Shown one piece after another: positions 44,696 to 53,700 of a DNA stretch of 64,000 nt. The DNA is from Streptomyces sp. CA-278952 (GTDB taxonomy: Bacteria; Actinomycetota; Actinomycetes; Streptomycetales; Streptomycetaceae). Position 1 is the stretch's first letter. The number at the start of each line of letters is the position of its first letter. A program made the translations under genes and the position numbers. The notes beneath the pieces were generated by a model, which worked only from the letters and a program-made list of their open reading frames with translations, made no database searches and was not told the DNA's origin. The stretch lies in assembly GCF_028747205.1 (NCBI RefSeq), contig NZ_CP112880.1, positions 4,092,001 to 4,156,000 on the forward strand. Direction: 5' to 3'.

Positions 44696-45103
44696 CGTCA
44701 CCGGGCACGGCGCGTGCTGGGTGACATGGAGGCTGACCGAGCCGAGCAGGGTGGCCTTCAGGCCGGTGTGGCCGCGGGCTCCCACGACGAGCAGGTCGGC
44801 GCCCTGGGCGCGGTCGAGCAGGGCCTGGGGCGGATTGCCGATGACCACGACCTTGCTGACCGCGGCGGCCCCCTCGGCGCCGAGGGCCTCCTCCAGCGCC
44901 TCGGTGAGGGAGACGGTGGCCAGGGCCTGCGGGTCGAAGTCCTCCGGCAAGCCCGGCATCATCGACGCCCAGCTGGTGGCGGGGTACTCCCAGCTGTTCA
45001 CGGCCTCCACCGTGGCGCCGGTCAGCTCGGCCTGCCGCACGGCCCAGTGCAGCGCCTTGATCGAGGAGTCGGAGCCGTCGACGCCCACAACGATCCTGCC
45101 CAT
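44681..45103 (-). CDS. Universal stress protein (UspA family)
   Basis: 140-residue ATP-binding UspA-fold protein: MGRIVVGVDGSDSSIKALHWAVRQA at the start, and VVGARGHTGLKATLLGSVSLHVTQHAPCPVTVV at the end, containing the G-2X-G-9X-G nucleotide loop. Usually induced by stress or dormancy. ATG 45103 was chosen because GGAGG lies seven bases upstream; the longer frame to 45241 is not supported. Its last codons are the source of the tandem repeat array downstream. Confidence 0.92.
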   Translation of the reverse strand: MGRIVVGVDGSDSSIKALHWAVRQAELTGATVEAVNSWEYPATSWASMMPGLPEDFDPQALATVSLTEALEEALGAEGAAAVSKVVVIGNPPQALLDRAQGADLLVVGARGHTGLKATLLGSVSLHVTQHAPCPVTVVRD

Positions 45104-45210
45104 AATGTGCCTCCAGCTCGGTACAGCCCAGTGAGTCCGAGTCCGTACAGCGCGGTCCCGTTCTGTCCCGCTCGTACAGCGTTTGATCTCACTGTAATCA
45201 CATCGGACAA

Positions 45211-45241
45211 GTGGGGGTGGTTCGGTGGGAACCACCCCCAC
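45211..45241. terminator. Terminator of the flavin reductase operon
   Basis: Perfect 13-bp stem (45211-45223 with 45229-45241), 5-base loop, directly after the reductase stop at 45246 (minus strand). Confidence 0.75.
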
Positions 45242-45245
45242 GGCC

Positions 45246-45905
45246 TCAGTCCAGCCGCAGGTCCGCGAGCTGCTGCTCGAACGGGACGACCGCGTCCTCC
45301 CCGTCGTCCAGGCCCGGGGACCGCGAGGCGCCGGAGACCGTACGGCCCAGGACCGCGGAGGCCAGCTCGCCGCCGGCGCGCCGGATCCGGGACGGCAGGC
45401 CCTCGGTGTACTCGTCGCCCGAGGAGCCCCAGTCCTCCGAGGCCGCGTAGACGGAGGTGGGCACGGTGACCGCCCGGAGGTAGGCGAAGAGCGGGCGCAG
45501 CGCGTGTTCCAGGACCAGCGAGTGCCGGGCCGTCCCGCCCGTCGCGGCGATCACCACGGGCTTGCCGGTCAGCGCGGTGTTGTCGATCAGGTCGAAGAAC
45601 GACTTGAACAGACCGCTGTACGAGGCGGTGAACACCGGCGTCACGGCGATCAGCCCGTCGGCCTCCGTCACCGCGTCGATCGCTTCCCGCAGCGTGGCCG
45701 AGGGGAAGCCGCTGAGCAGGTGGTGGGCGATGTCCACGGCGAGGTCGCGGACCTCGATGACCTGGACCTCGACGTTCCGGTCCTGCTCGGCCGCGAGGCG
45801 CTCGCGGGTGGCGGCGGCCAGCCGGTCGGCCAGCAGCCGGGTGGAGGACGGCTGGCTGAGCCCGGCCGAGACGGCGACGATGCGCAGGGGGGTGGTGGCG
45901 AACAT
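45246..45905 (-). CDS. NADPH-dependent FMN reductase, CE1759 type
   Basis: 219-residue flavodoxin-fold reductase (LRIVAVSAGLSQPSSTRLLADRLAAAT, TPVFTASYSGLFKSFFDLID, IAATGGTARHSLVLEHALRPLFAYL). It delivers reduced FMN to the luciferase-like partner encoded immediately upstream, whose stop is at 45911, five bases before this ATG (45905). The pairing matches the CE1758/CE1759 two-component flavin monooxygenases of actinobacteria. GGAGG is about 10 bases upstream. The substrate is unknown. Confidence 0.9.
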   Translation of the reverse strand: MFATTPLRIVAVSAGLSQPSSTRLLADRLAAATRERLAAEQDRNVEVQVIEVRDLAVDIAHHLLSGFPSATLREAIDAVTEADGLIAVTPVFTASYSGLFKSFFDLIDNTALTGKPVVIAATGGTARHSLVLEHALRPLFAYLRAVTVPTSVYAASEDWGSSGDEYTEGLPSRIRRAGGELASAVLGRTVSGASRSPGLDDGEDAVVPFEQQLADLRLD

Positions 45906-45910
45906 CGGGG

Positions 45911-47002
45911 TCAGGCCTCCTTTCCAGAGGCTCGGGCGGCGGCGACCGCCGGGTGGAGGGGCGCGGACTCCGGCACTCCGGCCGGCCGCAGGTTCGCGAA
46001 CTCCTTGCGCAGCACCGGTACGACTTCCTCGCCGAGGATGTCGAGCTGCTCCAGGACCGTCTTCAGGGGGAGCCCCGCGTGGTCCATCAGGAACAGCTGG
46101 CGCTGGTAGTCGCCGACCGCGTCCCGGAACGTCAGGGTCCGCTCGATGACCTCCTGCGGGGAGCCCACGGTCAGCGGGGTCTCGCGGGTGAAGTCCTCCA
46201 GGGACGGGCCGTGGCCGTAGACCGGCGCGTTGTCGAAGTACGGGCGGAACTCCCGTACCGCGTCCTGCGAGTTCTTGCGCATGAACACCTGGCCGCCGAG
46301 TCCGACGATGGCCTGGTCGGCGGTGCCGTGCCCGTAGTGGGCGTAGCGGCGCCGGTAGAGGTCGACCATCTTCCTCGTGTGCTCCATGGGCCAGAAGATG
46401 TTGTTGTGGAAGAAGCCGTCGCCGTAGTACGCGGCCTGCTCGGCGATCTCGGGGGAGCGGATGGAGCCGTGCCAGACGAACGGCGGGACGCCGTCCAGCG
46501 GGCGCGGGGTGGCGGTGAAGGACTGGAGCGGCGTACGGAACTTGCCCTCCCAGTCCACGACGTCCTCGCGCCACAGCTTGTGCAGCAGGGCGTAGTTCTC
46601 GATCGCCATCGGGATGCCCTGGCGGATGTCCTTGCCGAACCAGGGGTAGACCGGTCCGGTGTTGCCCCGGCCCATCATCAGGTCGACGCGGCCGTCCGCG
46701 AGGTGCTGGAGGGTGGCGTAGTCCTCCGCGATCTTCACCGGGTCGTTGGTGGTGATCAGCGTGGTGGAGGTGGAGAGGACGAGGTTCTCGGTGCGGGCGG
46801 CGATGTAGCCGAGGGTGGTCGTCGGGGAGGACGGGACGAACGGCGGGTTGTGGTGCTCGCCGGTCGCGAAGACGTCCAGGCCGACCTCCTCGGCCTTCTG
46901 CGCGATGGCCAGGGTCGCCTTGATCCGCTCGTTCTCGGTGGGGGTCCGGCCGGTGGTCGGGTCGGTCGTGACGTCCCCGACGGTGAAGATCCCGAACTGC
47001 AT
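45911..47002 (-). CDS. LLM-class flavin-dependent monooxygenase, CE1758 type
   Basis: 363-residue bacterial-luciferase-like monooxygenase: MQFGIFTVGDVTTDPTTGRTPTENERI, GLDVFATGEHHNPPFVPSSPTTTLGYIAARTENL, ADGRVDLMMGRGNTGPVYPWFG. It oxidises a small organic compound using reduced FMN and oxygen, supplied by the reductase encoded five bases downstream. First gene of a two-gene operon, with a MarR-like site upstream. Cytosolic; substrate unknown. Confidence 0.92.
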   Translation of the reverse strand: MQFGIFTVGDVTTDPTTGRTPTENERIKATLAIAQKAEEVGLDVFATGEHHNPPFVPSSPTTTLGYIAARTENLVLSTSTTLITTNDPVKIAEDYATLQHLADGRVDLMMGRGNTGPVYPWFGKDIRQGIPMAIENYALLHKLWREDVVDWEGKFRTPLQSFTATPRPLDGVPPFVWHGSIRSPEIAEQAAYYGDGFFHNNIFWPMEHTRKMVDLYRRRYAHYGHGTADQAIVGLGGQVFMRKNSQDAVREFRPYFDNAPVYGHGPSLEDFTRETPLTVGSPQEVIERTLTFRDAVGDYQRQLFLMDHAGLPLKTVLEQLDILGEEVVPVLRKEFANLRPAGVPESAPLHPAVAAARASGKEA

Positions 47003-47078
47003 GGCGTCCGCCTTCCTGAGTCCCGGCCGTGGTTCCGAGCTCCGTTCCGAAGCTCTGGGTCGAAGCCCTGGCCGATTT

Positions 47079-47095
47079 GGTTGAACGTTGAACTA
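47079..47095. promoter_or_regulatory. MarR-type operator candidate upstream of the monooxygenase operon
   Basis: GGTTGAACGTTGAACTA holds two TTGAAC units and an AACGTT core 77 bases before the monooxygenase start. Flavin-dependent oxygenase operons are often controlled by MarR proteins at such sites. No regulator gene is adjacent. Confidence 0.4.
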
Positions 47096-47164
47096 CACCC
47101 TACAACGGGACCCCCCTCCGGCCTATTCCTGCCTGTTCCACGCGGCCCGGCGCCCTGCGGCCGC

Positions 47165-47170
47165 TACACT
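47165..47170 (+). promoter_or_regulatory. -10 box of the trpS leader promoter
   Basis: TACACT lies six bases before the leader-peptide ATG (47177), so transcription probably starts at or next to that ATG, giving a leaderless leader. Confidence 0.5.
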
Positions 47171-47176
47171 CGGCCC

Positions 47177-47218
47177 ATGACCTCCGTCCTGTGCCGAAAC
47201 TGGTGGCGCTCCTTCTAG
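47177..47218 (+). CDS. trpS leader peptide (attenuator), 13 residues with Trp-Trp
   Basis: ATG at 47177 opens MTSVLCRNWWRSF and a TAG at 47216. Two adjacent tryptophan codons sit near the end, the mark of a ribosome-mediated attenuator that senses charged tRNA-Trp. It precedes the tryptophanyl-tRNA synthetase gene by about 200 bases and is followed by alternative hairpins and a terminator. The ORF is too short for gene callers. Known in Streptomyces for the antibiotic-resistant auxiliary synthetase. Confidence 0.8.
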   Translation: MTSVLCRNWWRSF

Positions 47219-47273
47219 GAGCGGCCACAGCATCTGCACGGAACCAGGGCCGTTCGACATGGACGGCCCTTTT
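47196..47273 (+). terminator. Attenuator region: leader hairpin and terminator before trpS
   Basis: A first hairpin (GCTCC near 47208-47212 with GGAGC near 47218-47222) spans the Trp codons and stop. A second, AGGGCCGT (47246-47253) with ACGGCCCT (47263-47270), ends in TTTT (47270-47273) and is the terminator. GGCC at 47222-47225 could pair with the terminator arm as antiterminator. If a ribosome stalls at the Trp codons, the terminator should not form. Confidence 0.7.
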
Positions 47274-47292
47274 CGCTGCCCCCGCAAAGCGC

Positions 47293-47344
47293 TCTCGTAC
47301 GGCGTTCTCGTACGGCGTTCTCGTACGGCGTTCTCGTACGGCGC
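47293..47344 (+). repeat. 13-bp tandem repeat, four copies, in the trpS leader
   Basis: TCTCGTACGGCGT repeated four times between the attenuator terminator and the synthetase start. TACG-containing units can form short hairpins. No known role. Confidence 0.8.
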
Positions 47345-47425
47345 GGACACGGAGACGAAGCGCAGCGGCGCTCACCGGCGGGGCCGTCCTCCACGCACCA
47401 TCCACGCGAGGAGAGACCCGATCCC

Positions 47426-48565
47426 ATGACCAGCACCGCACCCAGCACCGGCACCGCACCCGGCACAGCGCCCGCCGCCACCGGCACGGCCCCCGCCCCG
47501 GCCGCCCCCACCGGGCTCCCCAGCGCCGAGCGCCACAGCGCCGGGCTTTCCAGCGCCGAGCTGGAGCGCCGCATCGCCCAGGACCCCGGAAGCTTCCGGG
47601 TCCTCACCGGGGACCGCCCCACCGGCCCCCTCCACCTCGGCCACTACTTCGGCTCCCTGCTCAACCGGGTCCGCCTCCAGGACCTCGGCGTGGACGTCAT
47701 GGTCCTCATCCCCGACTACCAGGTGATCACCGACCGGGACACCGCCGAGCGGCTGGGGGAGTACACCGACGGGCTGCTCCTGGACTATCTGGCCCTCGGT
47801 ATCGATCCCGCCCGGTCCACCGTCTTCTGCCACAGCGCCGTCCCCGCGCTCAACCAGCTCATGCTGCCCTTCCTCAGCCTCGTCTCCGTCGCGGAGCTGA
47901 ACCGCAACCCCACGGTCAAGGACGAGATCGCGTACTCACGGCAGTCCACGGTCAGCGGGCTGATGCTCACCTACCCGGTCCACCAGGCCGCCGACATCCT
48001 GTCCTGCAAGGGAAACCTGGTTCCGGTCGGCCGGGACCAGGCGCCCCACCTGGAAGTCACCCGGACGATCGCCCGCCGCTTCAACGAGCGGTACGGCGAC
48101 GTCTTCCAGGAACCGGACATCATGCTCTCCGCCGCGCCTCTGCTGCTCGGCACGGACGGTACGAAGATGAGCAAGAGCCGGGCCAACTCCGTACCGCTCG
48201 GCGCCACCGCCGACGAGACGGCTTGCCTCATCAAGGGCGCGACCACGGACGCCGACCGGCACATCACCTACGACCCCGACGCCCGCCCCAACGTCTCCTC
48301 CCTGGTGCTGCTGGCCGCCCTCTGTCTGGAGCGGGACCCGCACGAGGTCGCGGCGGAGATCGGCGACGGCGGAGCCGCCGCTCTCAAGCGGACGGTGACC
48401 GACGCGGTCAACAGCCACCTGGCCCCCTTCCGGGTCCGGCGGGCGGAGTACGCGAAGGACCTGACGTACGTACGGTCGGTGCTCCGCGCGGGCAACGAGC
48501 GGGCGAACGCACTGGCGGAGGCCACGCTGGACGAGGTGCGGGAGAAGATGGGCGCGTTCCGGTAA
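47426..48565 (+). CDS. trpS: Tryptophanyl-tRNA synthetase, auxiliary (TrpRS II-like) type
   Basis: 379-residue class I synthetase. HIGH is HLGH in RPTGPLHLGHYFGSL, and KMSKS is in GTDGTKMSKSRAN. The first 45 residues are low complexity (Ala/Pro/Thr). The core, such as RVLTGDRPTGPLHLGH, NPTVKDEIAYS and YPVHQAADIL, resembles the auxiliary TrpRS II group (Deinococcus, Streptomyces TrpRS1), which tends to resist indolmycin. The Trp-Trp leader peptide upstream fits this inducible form. ATG 47426 has GAGGAG about 11 bases upstream. Resistance itself cannot be read here. Confidence 0.93.
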   Translation: MTSTAPSTGTAPGTAPAATGTAPAPAAPTGLPSAERHSAGLSSAELERRIAQDPGSFRVLTGDRPTGPLHLGHYFGSLLNRVRLQDLGVDVMVLIPDYQVITDRDTAERLGEYTDGLLLDYLALGIDPARSTVFCHSAVPALNQLMLPFLSLVSVAELNRNPTVKDEIAYSRQSTVSGLMLTYPVHQAADILSCKGNLVPVGRDQAPHLEVTRTIARRFNERYGDVFQEPDIMLSAAPLLLGTDGTKMSKSRANSVPLGATADETACLIKGATTDADRHITYDPDARPNVSSLVLLAALCLERDPHEVAAEIGDGGAAALKRTVTDAVNSHLAPFRVRRAEYAKDLTYVRSVLRAGNERANALAEATLDEVREKMGAFR

Positions 48566-48658
48566 CGCGGTAGGCCGGGTAGCCGGGTAGGCCGGGTGCC
48601 GTCGGGCCTCCGCCCGCCCGGCGCCCCCTCTGCCCGGCCCCCTGCCGCCCCGCGCCCC

Positions 48659-50692
48659 CTACCGTCTCGGCGCCACCGGCCGCTGCCGCCGCAGCAGCTC
48701 CGCGAGCCCCCGGCGGGTGGCGGCGATCACCACCCGGTCCGTGGCGCGCAGGACGTAGCCGGGGTGCAGGTCCCAGACCAGTCCGGACGGCGGCGGCTCC
48801 GCGTCGCCGTCCGGGTTGTACGGCGGGATCGCGGCGAGGTCCGGGGTCCGGTCGGCCGGCGGGGTGGCGTCGATGGCCAGGACCCGCCAGGCGCCCGCGC
48901 GGAAGGCCTGCTCGACCGTGTGGCCCTCCAGCTGCGGGTGCCCCGCCGCCTCCAGGGCCGCGAACAGCATGACCTTGCGCTCGACCGGTATCGCGCCCAG
49001 GATCTGGCGGCCCATCATGGCGCCGGCGAAGGCCGGGGCGGCCAGGTGGGAGACGGAGCGGGAGCGGGTCAGGGCCCCGGGGTGCGCGGTGCGCAGGGTG
49101 CGGTAGACGGCGGTGGCGAACTCGTCGTCGTACAGCCGCAGCGCGACCCTGAGTTCGGGCTTCACCGAGCGGGCGTACAGCGCCGCTTCCAGGTTCGTGG
49201 TGTCGATGCTGGTGAGGGCGAGGAGAGCGCGGGCGCGGCGGATCTTGGCCGCCTCCAGGACGCCTTCCTGGGTGACGTCGCCAAGGACGGTCGGCACGTG
49301 CAAGGAGCGCGCCAGCGGGATGCCGCGCGCGTCGGGGTCCTCCTCGACGACGACCACGGGGACGTCGAGTTCGCGGAGCTGTACGAGGACGCGCGTGCCG
49401 ATCTTGCCGAGCCCCAGCAGCACCACGTGCCCCGACAGACCGCGCGGTGGGCGGCGCAGCGAGGAGGCGGTGCGCAGGGTGCCGAACGCCTCCAGTACGG
49501 CGGCGACCAGCAGGGGGAGCAGGAGGAGGCCGGCGACGCCGGAGAGGAGCTGGATGATCTGCCGGGCGTCCCTTTCGCCCTCGGCCGGGTCGCCCATCGC
49601 CAGCAGGTCGAGCAGGGTCAGGTGGGTGGAGTGCACCACGCTGTCCTCGGTGGTCACGACCGAGGCGATCACCAGGGCGACCACGGAGGCCGCGACCCCG
49701 AGGGCCGACCAGCGCAGCCTGCGGGAGAAGACCTGCGAGAGCGGGGCGCCCCTGCCGCCCATCCGGGTGGCCGGACGGGCCGGACCGGCCCGGCTGACCG
49801 CTTCGAGGACCACCGTGCCCCGGCCGGTCGCTGCGGCGACGGCGCTCGCGTCGGGCAGCAGTTGCGGGGCCTCGTCGCCGCTGCTGTCCGAACCCTCCGC
49901 GCCCGCCGGGTCGTTGGTGGTGGAGGAGAGCAGGGCGAGGGTGCACAGGCCGGGGTCGGCTGTCTCCCCCGAGCGCGGCGGTGGGCGTTCGGCGGCGCGC
50001 AGGAGCAGCCCCTCGGCCTGGATGATCTTGCTGCTGCCGGTGAGGGCGGTGGCGGCGAGGGCCGGGGCGGCGGTGTCGGCGTCGGACAGGACGGTGGTGG
50101 AGGCGTCCAGCAGTGCCGGGTCAATGCCGGGCATGGCGACGGCCGCCGCCTGGTCGAGCAGCTCCTCCAGGTGGAGCCCGAGCTTGCGGTTGTAGAGCCG
50201 GATCACCAGCCGCAGACGGGGGTTGAGGCGGCGGGCGGTCAGGGCGGCGCGGATGTTGCGCTCGTCGTCGTCGTAGACGAGCGCGAGGGCGGCGGCCCGG
50301 TCGACGCCCGCCTCCTCCAGTACGTCGTCGGACGGTTCGGGGGCCTCCATGATGCGGACGGCCTCGACCCCGGCGTTGGTGTCGCCGCTGCCGTCCCCGG
50401 CCGTCCCGTTGCTGTCGCCGCCCCCGGTCGTCCCGTTGCCGTTGCCCGCGCGGTTCATCGCCGCCGACATCCGGCCGAACAGGGCCGCCGCCCGCCCCCG
50501 TTGGGTCAGCGGCGTCTCCGGGCTGTTGGCGTCCCGGCCCGGGGGCAGGAGCAGGGTGACCCGTTCCCCGTAGACGTAGCGCAGCTCTACGGCGAGCCGG
50601 CGCGCCAGGGCGTCGTCACCGCAGACGATCATGTGGCCGGCCGACGGTGGGCGTCCCGGCTGCTGAGGAAGTGGAGGCACGAAACCCAGCAT
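48659..50692 (-). CDS. NAD-binding (RCK) membrane protein
   Basis: 677 residues. Two Rossmann NAD-binding domains: an N-terminal one starting HMIVCGDDALARRLAVEL, and a second with GHVVLLGLGKIGTRVLVQL, of the TrkA/RCK type. Between them are two transmembrane segments (WSALGVAASVVALVIASVV and LLSGVAGLLLLPLLVAAVLEAF), with a short intervening loop (TTEDSVVHSTHL) in place of a canonical K+ filter (TVGYG is absent). Such proteins gate potassium or other ion flow in response to NAD. ATG 50692 has AAGGA upstream. Its channel function is uncertain. Confidence 0.87.
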   Translation of the reverse strand: MLGFVPPLPQQPGRPPSAGHMIVCGDDALARRLAVELRYVYGERVTLLLPPGRDANSPETPLTQRGRAAALFGRMSAAMNRAGNGNGTTGGGDSNGTAGDGSGDTNAGVEAVRIMEAPEPSDDVLEEAGVDRAAALALVYDDDERNIRAALTARRLNPRLRLVIRLYNRKLGLHLEELLDQAAAVAMPGIDPALLDASTTVLSDADTAAPALAATALTGSSKIIQAEGLLLRAAERPPPRSGETADPGLCTLALLSSTTNDPAGAEGSDSSGDEAPQLLPDASAVAAATGRGTVVLEAVSRAGPARPATRMGGRGAPLSQVFSRRLRWSALGVAASVVALVIASVVTTEDSVVHSTHLTLLDLLAMGDPAEGERDARQIIQLLSGVAGLLLLPLLVAAVLEAFGTLRTASSLRRPPRGLSGHVVLLGLGKIGTRVLVQLRELDVPVVVVEEDPDARGIPLARSLHVPTVLGDVTQEGVLEAAKIRRARALLALTSIDTTNLEAALYARSVKPELRVALRLYDDEFATAVYRTLRTAHPGALTRSRSVSHLAAPAFAGAMMGRQILGAIPVERKVMLFAALEAAGHPQLEGHTVEQAFRAGAWRVLAIDATPPADRTPDLAAIPPYNPDGDAEPPPSGLVWDLHPGYVLRATDRVVIAATRRGLAELLRRQRPVAPRR

Positions 50693-50718
50693 GCCGTGAT
50701 CCTTCGGCTCGGTCTTCC

Positions 50719-50780
50719 CGGTCCGTGTGTCTTCCCGGTCCGTATGTCTTTGCGGTCCGAGTGTCTTTGCGGTCAGTGTG
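50719..50780. repeat. 17-bp tandem repeat between the RCK gene and giant ATPase gene
   Basis: CGGTCCGTGTGTCTTCC, CGGTCCGTATGTCTTTG, CGGTCCGAGTGTCTTTG and a partial fourth. The array touches the ATPase stop codon (50773) and precedes the RCK gene start. Confidence 0.75.
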
Positions 50781-53700
50781 GAGTGTCGGTGATCTCCGCG
50801 TGGTGCTCCGGAACCGCCCGGTCGTTCAGCGCGCCCACCGGTCCGTGGTGTCCGCCCGCCAGCAGGTGCCGGGGGTCCGCCGCGCGCTGGATCGCCGCCT
50901 CGACCGCCGCGATCCGGTCCGCGAGCAGCCCGAGCGCGGCCACCGCCCTCGTCATGGGGTCGCCGTCCGGGCCGCCGAGCGCCTGCGTGCGGACGTAGGA
51001 CGCGGTGATCGCCGCCCACCGTTCGGCCTGTTCGGCGGTGAGCGTCCCGCGCAGGGCGGCCAGCTTGAGGAGATTCGCCTCGGCCCCCGTGGTGAGCGTC
51101 TGGGCCTCGCCGGCGTAGTGGTCGTCGACGACGGCGGACAGCTCGTCGTCGTTCATGACGGGCACGATCCGCTCGGCGATCTTGTTCATGTTGCGGTAGG
51201 AGCCCTGGAGCCGGAACGGCGGCTCGGTGCGCGTGGCGTCCGTCCGCGCGGCCGAGGCGATGTACGCCGCGTTCACCGCGAGCACGGTGTCCCGGGCCGT
51301 GAGCAGATGGCGCAGCACCGCCAGGATCCGGTCCAACTCCGCAGCGCTGTACGGGTGGTCCATGTGCTCCGCGCGCGCCGCCGGGTCGCTGCCGCCCGCC
51401 AGCCGCACCAGCAGCGCCAGGTCGTCCCGGGACCGGGCGGCCAGCGGGGCGAGGACCGGGTTGGCGGTCAGGGCGTTCTCCACGAAGCTCAGCGCGAAGA
51501 CGTCGTCCCGGCCGCTGAGGACCTCGCCGAGGTTCCAGACGTCGGCCCGGTTGGCGAGCATGTCGGGGATCCGGAACTGTTCGCCGGACTCGGTGTACGG
51601 GTTGCCCGCCATGCACACCGCGAACCGCTTGCCGCGCAGGTCGTAGCTGCGCGGCTCGCCGTCCCGCACGCCCTCGATCCGGCGTGTGGCGTCGCACAAC
51701 GGGATGAACTTCTGGAGCAGCTCGGGCGAGGTGTGCTGGATGTCGTCGAGGTAGAGGAGGGTGTTGTTGCCCGCCTCCAGCGCAAAGTTGATCTTCTCGA
51801 TCTCCTGCCGGGCGGTGGCGCTCGGGGCCCGGGTCGGGTCGAGGGAGGTCACGTCGTGGCCCAGGTTCGGCCCGCTGATCTTGACGAGCACCATGCCGAG
51901 CCGCTCCGCGACGTACTCCATCAGCGTCGTCTTGCCGTAGCCGGGCGGCGAGACGAGCAGCAGCAGCCCCTGCGAGTCGGTGCGCCGGTCGGCGTCGGCG
52001 GTGCCGAGCTGCTTGGCAAGGCTGTCGCCGATCAGCGGCAGGTACACCTCGTCGAGCAGCCGGTTGCGGACGAAGGCCGACATCACGCGCGGCCGGTGGT
52101 CGTCCAGCCGCAGCCGTCCGCGCTCGGCGGTCACCAGGGAGGTGCGCAGCCGCTGGTAGGCGCGGAAGCCGGGCACGGTGTGCGCGCGGAACGCGGCGGT
52201 ACGGGCGAGGAGTTCGTCGATCCGTACGGTGAGGGCCCCGCCGCCCTCGATGCGCGGGTGGTCGCCGAGGAGGCCCTCCAGGCGCTCGGTGAGCGGCGCG
52301 TCGCTCGCGTACCGCTCCAGCTCCGGGCAGAGCTCCACCGCCACGGCCTCCGCCAGGTCGCCGCCGCCGAGACCGGCTCCGCCGCAGGCCCCCGCCGTCT
52401 CGGCGTACGGGGCGAGCCAGCCCTCCACGAGCTGCCGGCGGGCGGCCTGGTCGTCGCCCAGGGCCGCCAGGTCCTCGGCGTACGCGTCAGGGCCGACCGC
52501 CCGGTGGAAGGCCTCCAGGAAGGCGCGGACCGAGGAGCCCACGACGAATCCGGCGGGCCCGGTGGTCAGCTCATCGAAGAGGTACGCGGCGACGGCGTGA
52601 CCCGGCGCGGACGGGCACGGGGAGCCGATCGCCGCCGCCCACTCCCCCTGGAGCACCGCGATGGCCGGGGCGAGCCCGAAGGTGTCGCGGGCACGCGCCA
52701 GCGAGACCGCGCGCCTGGTCCAGGAGGTGCGCAGCGGGTCGTCGGCGTCGTACACCCAGAAGAGCTGGGCCGCCGCGCGGACGGCGGGCTCGTGGCGCAG
52801 CAGCCCCGCGTCCGCGTGCAGGCGCAGCAGTGCGGCCAGGATCGCGGTGGCATCCTCGTCGTGGACGCCCCGCGTGTACCCCTCGTCGTACGCATCGGAA
52901 GCTGACTCCCGCACGAGACGCGCCAGTTCGGGATCGGCCAGCGAGGCGAGGTGTCCGGCCCCGTGCTCGTCGAGGAGGCGGGCGGCGAGGTGCTCGGCGC
53001 GGTAGACGGAGGCGTTCTCGGAGGGGAGCAGCTGCTCCCAGTACGGCCGGGCCGCCGCGAACGCCGGGTCGGTGACCGGGGCCCGGTAGTCCGTCCCGGT
53101 CAGCGCGAAGGCGAGGCTCTCCCCTGCGGGCACGAGCGTCAGGTCGAACGGCTGGGTGTTCACCGCGAACCGGTGGCGGCCCAGCTTGATCACGGAGCCG
53201 CCGTCTGCGTACAGCTCGGTGCGGTCGCGCAGGGCGCGGCCGGCCTCCTGGCGGGCCGCCTTCAGCCGCCCGTCCAGCTCCTCCGCCCGTACGGGGTCGC
53301 CCAGTTCACGCAGCTCGTCGGCGGTCCGGCGGACCTTGGCGACCATCGGGTCGGAGGCGAAGTAGGTGTGGACGGCGTCGAGGTCCTCCAGCGAGGCCAG
53401 TCGCCGGGCGATGGTCTCCAGCACCCGGCCCGCCGACCCGGCCAGCCGCTCCGCGCGCCGCGCCCGCTCGTCCTGGAGGGTCTGCTTGCGCGCCGAGAAC
53501 GCCTCGTACACCTCGGTGCGGCGCTCGGCCAGCTCGGCGAGGAAGTCGTCGAACTCCGCGAACCGCGACTCCAGGTTCTCCCACTGGAGCAACAAGCGAG
53601 CTAGTTGGTCGTCACATGTCTCCGGGGTGTCGGCAGCGGACAGCGCGCCCGTCACCGCCTGTCCGAGCAGCGCGAACTCGGCGGCGAACTCGGCCCGCCC

